NCBI GenBank assembly: GCA_029938555.1
Contig: JAOZUR010000020.1
Location: 1-43,061 of the forward strand
DNA from: Candidatus Sabulitectum sp.
Lineage (GTDB): Bacteria; Fermentibacterota; Fermentibacteria; Fermentibacterales; JCC-6
Direction: 5' to 3'
DNA: 43,061 nt
Shown here one piece after another: positions 18,146 to 25,986 of the stretch. The notes below the pieces were generated by a model. It was not told the origin of the DNA, ran no database searches, and saw only the letters and a list, made by a program, of their open reading frames with translations. Numbering within the stretch: the stretch's first letter is position 1; the number at the start of each line of letters is the position of its first letter. Position numbers and translations under genes: made by a program.

Positions 18146-18894
18146 TTACTAATATTGCACTTTATGCTTTGATTGGAATTGGGATACTTACTGGTACTGC
18201 ACAAACAGGAATTGGCGTTTTTCCTGCAGCATGGAGTGATGATGCTTTTTCTTGCATGCAATCACCAGCAGGTATGGGTCGAATAGAGTTTCTGGAAGTA
18301 GCTGCAACTGGATTGGTAACAGACGACCATGGAAGTGGTTCTTTTGCTGCTGTACAACCTCTTGGTTTGTCTGGATTTCATGTTGGCGTAGGTGCCGGGT
18401 GGAACAGTATTAATAATACTGGAACTGGTCAAGTCTCGGGTAGTTACATTATTGCAGGAGATCCCATCGGTTTTATGGCAGGTTTGTTTGGTCCTAGTCT
18501 TACCACAGGTTTTTCAGCTCGGTATTTACACTCGGATAGTTCAGAAGTTAATTCTTTTGATTGTGACGCAGGGGTTCAATTTTCTCTTTTTCCATCGTCA
18601 GCTGTGGGAGTTTCAGTAATAAATATTCTTGACAACAGGGTTTTTACCACAGGTTTCAGCCATGTTTTTAATAGGAATTTAATAGTACATACAGCATTAT
18701 CTGAAGGCAAGTGGCAGGTGGGAGCGGGGCTTATGATAACAAGAAAACTCCAGTTGTATGCGGGAACCAACAAAAAAAACAATGTTCATTCTGGGTTCAC
18801 ATTTTCAAATGGAAACTGGAAGTTCGGTTACGGAGCTGTATTTCAAGAAAATAGTGTAAATCATGTCTTTGGTTTATCAAGGAGGTTTCAGTGA
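18142..18894 (+). CDS. Predicted secreted/outer-membrane protein, unknown function
   Basis: Start proposed at CTG 18142 (CTGA overlap with upstream stop), giving signal-like (M)ITNIALYALIGIGILTGTAQ. The track start is TTG 18169. Alternating hydrophobic pattern and C-terminal ...HVFGLSRRFQ consistent with a beta-barrel. Confidence 0.6.
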   Translation: MITNIALYALIGIGILTGTAQTGIGVFPAAWSDDAFSCMQSPAGMGRIEFLEVAATGLVTDDHGSGSFAAVQPLGLSGFHVGVGAGWNSINNTGTGQVSGSYIIAGDPIGFMAGLFGPSLTTGFSARYLHSDSSEVNSFDCDAGVQFSLFPSSAVGVSVINILDNRVFTTGFSHVFNRNLIVHTALSEGKWQVGAGLMITRKLQLYAGTNKKNNVHSGFTFSNGNWKFGYGAVFQENSVNHVFGLSRRFQ

Positions 18895-20057
18895 CAGTTT
18901 TGCTCATTGTATTTACTCTTTTTGCCCAACCTGATATTGAAGATAGCACTTTTGATCCAGCTTTGTTTTTTTATGCCACAGCCTCAGCGGATCTTGAATC
19001 CGGAATGAAATCTCTTTCTGCTGATACACTTCTTGTTTTTCCGCAGGTTTCTTTCATTAATGAATGGGTAAGCTTAAGTTCTGTAAGTGCCATGACTTAT
19101 TCTGAAGATACAACTGTTACTTTTTTCCAGCCTGTTAGTGCAGGTGCTTTTTTTAAGTGGCCAGGGTCACCATGGATCGGTACAGGGGTTTCTCTCAGGC
19201 TCTTAAGTCCATTCATTCCAGGCCTGAACAAACCTGTACTCGAGTGGCAACCCTACTCTATGAATGATTCCACAGTTGTTACGCTTGAAGCAGGAGGGCT
19301 TATGGGGTTTAAAGGGTTTTGGAATCAATCTGGTGATAGCCTTTCATGGTGTGGAGTGAATTCTCCATGGCTGGGTTTTGGTTCTGTTGGTTGGAATAGG
19401 GTATTACAGGATACTTCCAGCCTTGAGGTCTATAGTGGTTTTCTTGATTTACAGGTGGTACAACCTTGGTTCCTTTTTGTAAACGAAGGTTCAAGGTGGA
19501 CATATCTTACAGAAGTAAGAGGTTGGAAAACTCCATCAATGTTTGATCTATCTATGGAAATTGTTCCGATGATTTATTTTGAAGAAGATTCAAATGCTTA
19601 TGGCATCACCACATACCTAAATGGAAAAAATACAGCTATCAGTGGATCGTTACAAGCTCTGTTTAATTCGTCTAATTATTCAGAACCATCTTTTTCAGCT
19701 GGATTAGATGTTCTTTCCCAGGCAGGCATAAACTGGGCTGTGAAAGCTGACTATGATCAACTGAAAGATTTATACGCTGAGATTTCAGGTTTTTATTTAA
19801 TGTCGCCTGCTGGTTGCGGTGCCTCTCTTGAATTGATTGATCATAACCTCCGAGTAACTTCCACTGCGTTGTATTCACCAGTTCCAGGGGTTGCAGCAGA
19901 ATTTTCAGTCATGGCAGATGTTAGTTGCGATTCTCCGAAACCTGGTTGTATTTTTCGTGTATATGGATCCCGTGAAAGCTTTTCATCAGTTGTTACTGTG
20001 GATTGGAACGATGGTTCTACTACTTTGGGTCTGGAGGTCTCTGCATGGATCGACTGA
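18891..20057 (+). CDS. Predicted secreted/outer-membrane beta-barrel protein, unknown function
   Basis: MTVLLIVFTLFAQP signal peptide, aromatic-rich alternating strands to the C-terminus. Overlaps the previous gene. Confidence 0.6.
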   Translation: MTVLLIVFTLFAQPDIEDSTFDPALFFYATASADLESGMKSLSADTLLVFPQVSFINEWVSLSSVSAMTYSEDTTVTFFQPVSAGAFFKWPGSPWIGTGVSLRLLSPFIPGLNKPVLEWQPYSMNDSTVVTLEAGGLMGFKGFWNQSGDSLSWCGVNSPWLGFGSVGWNRVLQDTSSLEVYSGFLDLQVVQPWFLFVNEGSRWTYLTEVRGWKTPSMFDLSMEIVPMIYFEEDSNAYGITTYLNGKNTAISGSLQALFNSSNYSEPSFSAGLDVLSQAGINWAVKADYDQLKDLYAEISGFYLMSPAGCGASLELIDHNLRVTSTALYSPVPGVAAEFSVMADVSCDSPKPGCIFRVYGSRESFSSVVTVDWNDGSTTLGLEVSAWID

Positions 20058-20401
20058 TTGTTTTATCTTTGCTGTTGTGTTCCTGTGCTGTTTTTGTGCC
20101 TGCAGAAAAATCAGACACAGATCAGATGATTTTTTATAATGCTGCTGCAGCCAGGGTTCAACTGGTTGGAGACTGGAATAATTGGGGGGGGCTAACTGAG
20201 GCTACAGCTCTGGTTGACCCTTCCTGTGGAATAATGAATAATGAGGACGGATTTTGGAAAGTTTCTCTGCCTGAAGATTTAAGCAAGGGAAGATATAGAT
20301 ATGCTTTTCTGGTGAATGGGTCACAGTTTTTTTATGACCCGTTGAATCCCGAGAGGTCCATGTTTAATCAACATGAGGTTTCTGTTCTTTTGATAGACTG
20401 A
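20045..20401 (+). CDS. Secreted/lipoprotein with CBM48 (AMPK glycogen-binding-like) domain
   Basis: MDRLIVLSLLLCSCAV signal; AARVQLVGDWNNWGG...DGFWKVSLPEDLSKGRYRYAFLVNGSQFFYDPLNP matches the E-set/CBM48 pattern. ATG at 20045, overlapping the upstream stop. Confidence 0.75.
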   Translation: MDRLIVLSLLLCSCAVFVPAEKSDTDQMIFYNAAAARVQLVGDWNNWGGLTEATALVDPSCGIMNNEDGFWKVSLPEDLSKGRYRYAFLVNGSQFFYDPLNPERSMFNQHEVSVLLID

Positions 20402-20418
20402 CACGAGAGGGGTTTGGT

Positions 20419-21468
20419 TTGGCTTCTGTAAAATTTGTTGGTGTAAGTAAAGTTTATGGGTCTGATTCAAAAGCGCTTACCGATTTTTCACTTAATGTGA
20501 AAGATGGTGAATTTGTAGTTCTTGTTGGACCAAGTGGTTGCGGAAAATCAACTACTCTCAGGGTGCTGGCTGGTCTTGAAGAAGCAACAGCAGGTAGAGT
20601 TTTTATAGATGGAAATGACATCACTGATGAAACACCTTCTAAACGGGATATTGCAATGGTTTTTCAAAATTATGCACTTTATCCACATATGACAGTTTTT
20701 GATAACATGGCGTTTTCTCTAAAAATGCGAAAGATACCTAAGGATGACATTAAACAAGCTGTTATGGAAACCGCCGAGATTCTTGGGATTTCCCAGTATC
20801 TAGAAAGAAAACCAAAGGCTCTTTCTGGTGGGCAGAGGCAGCGTGTTGCATTAGGTCGTGCTATTGTAAGGCACCCCAAGGCATTTCTTTTTGATGAACC
20901 ACTTTCTAATCTTGATGCAAAACTTCGTGTTCAAATGAGGAATGAGCTTGCAAGGCTTCATTCTAAGTTGAAAGCAACAATGATTTATGTAACTCATGAT
21001 CAGGCTGAAGCCATGACTTTGGGTGATCGAATTGTTGTTCTTAAAGACGGTTTTGTTCAACAGGTAGCTCCACCACTGGAAGTGTATAACAACCCATGTA
21101 ACAAGTTTGTTGCAGGTTTTATTGGTAGTCCAGCAATGAATTTCTTTAAAGCTCAAGTATCGAATTCTATTCTTAAGACAATAAACGGTTCAATGAAAAT
21201 TTCAAATATAGATAATGGCAGTTATACCATGGGCGTTCGTCCGGAAGATATTGTTGTTTCCGAACAGGGCAAGTTTGGTTTGTCCGTTGAAGTTGTGGAA
21301 ACCTTGGGTAATGAAAAGGTTATCATTGGTACCACTTCCAGTGATGAACAGATTACTGCAAGGTGTAAACCTGACATAGATGTGATTCCAGGAGGAAATC
21401 TTAAATTTGATTTTGATGTCAATAGAATTCATTTTTTTCATACTGACGGTATTGAGAAAAAAGTATGA
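20419..21468 (+). CDS. ABC transporter ATP-binding protein, MalK/UgpC/MsmX type
   Basis: Walker A GPSGCGKST, LSGGQRQRVALGRAIVRHPKAFLFDEPLSNLDAKLR, VTHDQAEAMTLGDRIVV and C-terminal MGVRPEDIVV. TTG start after GAGAGGGG. Confidence 0.93.
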   Translation: MASVKFVGVSKVYGSDSKALTDFSLNVKDGEFVVLVGPSGCGKSTTLRVLAGLEEATAGRVFIDGNDITDETPSKRDIAMVFQNYALYPHMTVFDNMAFSLKMRKIPKDDIKQAVMETAEILGISQYLERKPKALSGGQRQRVALGRAIVRHPKAFLFDEPLSNLDAKLRVQMRNELARLHSKLKATMIYVTHDQAEAMTLGDRIVVLKDGFVQQVAPPLEVYNNPCNKFVAGFIGSPAMNFFKAQVSNSILKTINGSMKISNIDNGSYTMGVRPEDIVVSEQGKFGLSVEVVETLGNEKVIIGTTSSDEQITARCKPDIDVIPGGNLKFDFDVNRIHFFHTDGIEKKV

Positions 21469-22529
21469 TTTTGTTTACTTCACTTGTTATTGCTCTTGTG
21501 GTTTCTCTTTTTGTCACTCCATTAATGAGCCGACTTGCTAGTAAATGGGGGTTTGTTGACGGAAAAGAGAAAAAAGGGTCTACAGGTATTCCTGTTTTGG
21601 GTGGAGTAGCAATTTTTGTCGGTTTTAGTGCTTCCATAATTGCAGGTATGATTATTTTTCCCAGTCTTCCTGGCGATAATGTTACTGACACAGCCCTTTC
21701 CTGGCAATCAGTATGTATTCTTGTTTTAGTCTCTGGTTTTCTTATGGCACTTGTGGGTTTTCTTGATGATCGATTTGAATTGTCGCCAGGTATTAAGCTT
21801 CTGTTTCACTCTATTGTAGCTGTTATTGTGGGAGTTGTTTTTATCATTAACGGAGCACATGTCAGACTTTTTCTAGATGGTAGCGCTATAGCTTGGCTTG
21901 CGGCTCCTCTTACGTTATTATGGCTTTTGGGTATTACAAATTCAATTAATCTTCTTGATCATGCTGATGGGGTTACTGCTGGTGTATCTGCAATTGCAGC
22001 TATGTTTTTTGCTGCTCTCAATTTTATGCATGGAAATCCATCAATTGCTTTTATCAGTGTTGCTCTTGCTGGTGCATCAATTGGTTTTTTATTTTTTAAT
22101 TTCCCACCAGCATCTACTTTTATGGGTGATTGTGGTTCTAATTTTTTAGGTTTTATGCTTGGTATAATTGCAATACTGGGTGTTTATACTCCCCGTGGCT
22201 CAATTCCATATCTGGCTGTTCTTTCACCAATTCTTATTCTTACTGTACCTTTTGTGGATACTATTATGGTTCTTTTGTATCGAAGGAAAAAAGGTGCTCC
22301 GTTATTTCAAGGTGATAAAAACCATTTGGCTCACAGACTTATGAGAATGGGTTACTCAAGAAAAATCACAGTTATCATGCTTTATATTTTTTCTATAATA
22401 CTGGGAACAACTGCTCTTTTACTTCCCACGCTACAACCTTACCAAGCAGTGCTTGCATTTGTTAATGCCCTGGGAGTAATAGGTATTTTTACAATATTTG
22501 TGTCTCACGGCGAGAAAGGTAATTTGTAA
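21465..22529 (+). CDS. WecA/TagO-type polyprenyl-phosphate GlcNAc-1-phosphate transferase
   Basis: DGKEKKGSTGIPVLGGVAIF, GFLDDRFELSPGIKLL, NSINLLDHADGVTAGVSAIAA, FMGDCGSNFLGFMLG, GDKNHLAHRLMRMGYS. Confidence 0.93.
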   Translation: MILFTSLVIALVVSLFVTPLMSRLASKWGFVDGKEKKGSTGIPVLGGVAIFVGFSASIIAGMIIFPSLPGDNVTDTALSWQSVCILVLVSGFLMALVGFLDDRFELSPGIKLLFHSIVAVIVGVVFIINGAHVRLFLDGSAIAWLAAPLTLLWLLGITNSINLLDHADGVTAGVSAIAAMFFAALNFMHGNPSIAFISVALAGASIGFLFFNFPPASTFMGDCGSNFLGFMLGIIAILGVYTPRGSIPYLAVLSPILILTVPFVDTIMVLLYRRKKGAPLFQGDKNHLAHRLMRMGYSRKITVIMLYIFSIILGTTALLLPTLQPYQAVLAFVNALGVIGIFTIFVSHGEKGNL

Positions 22530-25399
22530 TGAATTCAAAGATTTCATTAGTTTTTCTGATTTTATTGGTTGTGGTAATGTTAGGTGTAGTTTTTGGAGTA
22601 ATGACTAATAGTAGAAACAGTATTCTTGTTAAAGAAATTTTTTATGTGGCAGGTGGAAGTATAACTTCTATTCTTGCAGCTGTTTTGCTTTTTATTGGTA
22701 AACCTTTTTACAGTGATAGAATTCCAAAATTATCTTTGATTTCTGTTTCTGCTATTTTACTTTTTATGGTGGTTAGGCATTTTACTGGAATAGAATCTCC
22801 CAATGGCCCTTTTACATTTCTTATGCTTCTATCTTTAGTGGCTCTTACTGGGTCTTCTCTTATGTTTATCAACCAAAATCACATTAAATTATTTATTCAG
22901 ATTATGCTCGGTGCTGTTTCTTTAATGTTTCTTTATGCAATCATGCAGTGGCAAGGTATAAATGTGTTTGCCTGGGATGCGGCTCTTACAAAAGGTGGGC
23001 GAAGTACCGGAAGTTTGGGTAATCCAAATCTGTTAGGTGGTTTTGCTTCTGCTTTGATACCTCTTGGTGTCGCTTATTTCTTTTCTCTTACAAAACTATC
23101 TAAATACAATAAAATTAGTTTTGTTTTAATATTTGTTGTACTGGCAACCCTCACAGTGGTAGCAAGTGGAACTAGAGGAAGTCTTATTGGAGTTGCTGCT
23201 GGCTCTTTTGTTCTTCTTTTTTGGTTTGTAAAGAACAATACTATATCTCTCAAGAAAGTTATTCCTTTTGTTCTTTTTACTTTGGTTGTAATCTCTGCCG
23301 TTACTATTCCAATGAGTACTAGACTTGCAGAACTAGATCCCACGGTTGAAGATCAGGGAACCTTGCAGGTAAGAAAAATAATTTGGTCTGGGGCATTTCA
23401 GCTTTTCAAAGAGAGTCCTGTTTTAGGTCACGGACCAGGTTCATTCCAGATACTTTTTCCAAAGTATCGTAATCCATTTTATAGCATTCTTGGAGTCAGC
23501 CATAATACTCTTCATGCACATAGTGAGTACCTTGAAATCCTTGTGGATATAGGGTTAATAGGGCTTTTGTTTTGGGGTCTTGCCGCATGGGGATTTAGAT
23601 CTAAGCTTAAAGGTGCTAATCTTCTAAGAGCAGGTGCTTTCGCCGGATTGATTGCAATGCTGGCAGAGGGTTTCGTTTCGGTTCACCTAAGGTGGCCTCC
23701 AACGGCATGGTTGTTTGCAACTCTTGTTTTAATTTTCCTCGGCAGTGACAGCAAAACAATCAAACCTGAAAAAATTCATAAACTTGCAGCATTTGTTATT
23801 CTATTTGTGGGTTTAATTCTTGCAGGCGGTTTGATTGTTCATTATTTACCTCTTTCTAGATCGTCCGTTCTTGTTTTTAATGGAAAAGATGTTTTTCTTG
23901 CTAATACAGAAAGAGCAATGAACAGTGCATATTCCTCAGCAGCACAATGGTCTAATTCCGGTGATGAAGGCGCATTGAATGCAGCTGTAATTCACTGGCA
24001 AAATGCATCACTTTTTGCTGACAGTGCGGTTTTCTATTCCAGGGAAGCTACTGAAGCGTATCCTTATGATTTAGGTGCATGGTATGCCCTTGGAAGTGCT
24101 CGTCTTACAAGGTACATGGTAATGGAAGTTCCAGTTCCTGCCATGCGAGCTGCGCTGGAAGCTTCTGGGTATAACGTAAGATATACTGATTTACAGATAC
24201 AGAATGAACTGCTTGCTGGAATGGCTGCATATGATACTCTTATTACAATGGCACCGGATTATGCTGAAATTCATAACAATTTTGCTTTGGGGTATTCTAA
24301 TCTTGCAATGCTTGATGAATCAATGAATGAGTTATACAAGTCTTATGAAATACACGCACACCGAAGGGATGATTATTTTAATCAGGTTTCCGCGTTGTTG
24401 AAAGTTCAGCCTGTTTCAATTTCAGGTGCAACACTTTTTTATCATCATTTACTTGCTGGTTTCGATAACTCCATTACCGGTATTAAACTACAGCAAAATC
24501 AAATCTCAATGTTTAATAGTATTTATTTTTTAATATCTTCTCAGCCAGAAAATGAAGAAATTCTGGTAGATAAATTTTCCAGGTTAACAGCAGAATATAT
24601 TCCTGCTGAAAGTCAGGCATCTTTTATTCAACTGATTACACATTTTAATGAGTATTCACCATTTGAACAATGGCACGATGAATCTATTTTTTCAATGAGT
24701 GATTTCGATGCTCTTGAATCAATAAAGAATATGTGTGTTGCTTCTGCTTTTAATGGAAGCTGCTTCCCCACAGTTTTGTTATCGAATCGAGAATTTTACG
24801 CATATCCAGCCGTTCTCCTTTCTCAGGCTCAGTGGAGCCCCGAGGCATTTGATCAGGTAATGGATATCTTTCTATATCAGATTCAAATTGATCGTAATCT
24901 GGATGATGCTAATTCTCTTATCTACAGTGATAGGTTCAATGGAACAGTTCAACAGGATGTTGAGGAAAAAGTAAGAGCGGTTAGAATGGCAGTTGGTGGA
25001 AGTAGAGCTGCAATGAGGCAAGGTTACAGCACTCCATGGCTTTCTGGCAGTTTGCCTGATCTAATTTCAGACAGTTTGTTTGTCAGGATGAATTCTGATA
25101 GTTTAGAAAGTATCTGGTATCAGATGGAATTGCGAATGAATTTCCTTCTTGTGACTTCTTACTGGTGGGATTACAATATTTTCGCATCCTCACAAAATCA
25201 ATATCTGCTTGATAGAATTTTTTACAACCGAGATATGATTCGTCTTCTAGAGCCAGTTTCATGGTCATCAATTGTCTCTAGGATTTTGAGTGAGGAGATA
25301 GACAGAATCAGTCTCTTTACAGATGGTGCTTGTCCTGCTAATGTTTCTATTTTAAAAGATGATCTTGTTGAGGGGCAACATCGAGTACCAGCACCATAA
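22529..25399 (+). CDS. O-antigen ligase/polymerase (Wzy/WaaL-like) with C-terminal TPR-like region
   Basis: About 12 TM helices, GNPNLLGGFASALIPLGVAYF, TRGSLIGVAAG, GHGPGSFQILFPKYRNPFY...HNTLHAHSEYLEILVDIGLIGLLFW (Wzy_C motif), then a long helical soluble part. Confidence 0.88.
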   Translation: MNSKISLVFLILLVVVMLGVVFGVMTNSRNSILVKEIFYVAGGSITSILAAVLLFIGKPFYSDRIPKLSLISVSAILLFMVVRHFTGIESPNGPFTFLMLLSLVALTGSSLMFINQNHIKLFIQIMLGAVSLMFLYAIMQWQGINVFAWDAALTKGGRSTGSLGNPNLLGGFASALIPLGVAYFFSLTKLSKYNKISFVLIFVVLATLTVVASGTRGSLIGVAAGSFVLLFWFVKNNTISLKKVIPFVLFTLVVISAVTIPMSTRLAELDPTVEDQGTLQVRKIIWSGAFQLFKESPVLGHGPGSFQILFPKYRNPFYSILGVSHNTLHAHSEYLEILVDIGLIGLLFWGLAAWGFRSKLKGANLLRAGAFAGLIAMLAEGFVSVHLRWPPTAWLFATLVLIFLGSDSKTIKPEKIHKLAAFVILFVGLILAGGLIVHYLPLSRSSVLVFNGKDVFLANTERAMNSAYSSAAQWSNSGDEGALNAAVIHWQNASLFADSAVFYSREATEAYPYDLGAWYALGSARLTRYMVMEVPVPAMRAALEASGYNVRYTDLQIQNELLAGMAAYDTLITMAPDYAEIHNNFALGYSNLAMLDESMNELYKSYEIHAHRRDDYFNQVSALLKVQPVSISGATLFYHHLLAGFDNSITGIKLQQNQISMFNSIYFLISSQPENEEILVDKFSRLTAEYIPAESQASFIQLITHFNEYSPFEQWHDESIFSMSDFDALESIKNMCVASAFNGSCFPTVLLSNREFYAYPAVLLSQAQWSPEAFDQVMDIFLYQIQIDRNLDDANSLIYSDRFNGTVQQDVEEKVRAVRMAVGGSRAAMRQGYSTPWLSGSLPDLISDSLFVRMNSDSLESIWYQMELRMNFLLVTSYWWDYNIFASSQNQYLLDRIFYNRDMIRLLEPVSWSSIVSRILSEEIDRISLFTDGACPANVSILKDDLVEGQHRVPAP

Positions 25400-25435
25400 A
25401 TGTAATTGAGTACAGCTAAACATATTGGTGGCACT

Positions 25436-25444
25436 TGATATAAT
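25436..25444 (+). promoter_or_regulatory. Extended -10 promoter for the rimP-nusA operon
   Basis: TGATATAAT (TGn + TATAAT) in the 148-bp gap between 25399 and 25548; no good -35. Confidence 0.55.
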
Positions 25445-25487
25445 TCATGTATTTCTTTAGATTACCTATACTTGTGCTTACACTGGC

Positions 25488-25513
25488 ATGGGCGCGTAGC
25501 GCCCATTTTTGTT
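25488..25513 (+). terminator. Intrinsic terminator/attenuator in the rimP leader
   Basis: ATGGGCGC-GTA-GCGCCCAT hairpin followed by TTTTGTT, about 35 nt upstream of the rimP ATG and downstream of the predicted promoter. Confidence 0.7.
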
Positions 25514-25547
25514 ATAAAGCTGATCTTTTATCAGCAATTATGGAGGT

Positions 25548-25973
25548 ATGACTTTGGCTCATGATGATGTACTGGAACATGTTGAAGAAATAGTTGCAGA
25601 GTCTGGACTTCTGCTGGTTGACACAAATCTGTTTCAAGCGGGGCATAGGCGTATTCTTCGGGTACTTGTTGATAAAGTGGGAAGAGTTGGGCTTGATGAA
25701 TGCGCAGCAGTATCGCGCTCTATTGCAAATACAATTGAAACTCTAGAGCTTATCAGTGGGGCATTCACACTTGAAGTTAGTTCTCCAGGCATTGGAAGAC
25801 AACTTTCCACAGAGAACGATTGGATTCGTTGCGTTGGAAGAAAACTAGATATAAAAACAGAGTCCGAAGAATTTACAGCAGTTCTTGCGAATTATTCAGA
25901 CGGGCTTTTGACTTTTGAAGACGGAAAAGTAACTGATTTTGATAACGTACTTTCCGCCAGAGAAACAATTTAA
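25548..25973 (+). CDS. rimP: Ribosome maturation factor RimP
   Basis: LRVLVDKVGRVGLDECAAVSRSIANTIE...LEVSSPGIGRQLSTENDWIRCVGRKLDIKT; first gene of the nusA block. Confidence 0.93.
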   Translation: MTLAHDDVLEHVEEIVAESGLLLVDTNLFQAGHRRILRVLVDKVGRVGLDECAAVSRSIANTIETLELISGAFTLEVSSPGIGRQLSTENDWIRCVGRKLDIKTESEEFTAVLANYSDGLLTFEDGKVTDFDNVLSARETI

Positions 25974-25986
25974 CAGGAGGGATCAA

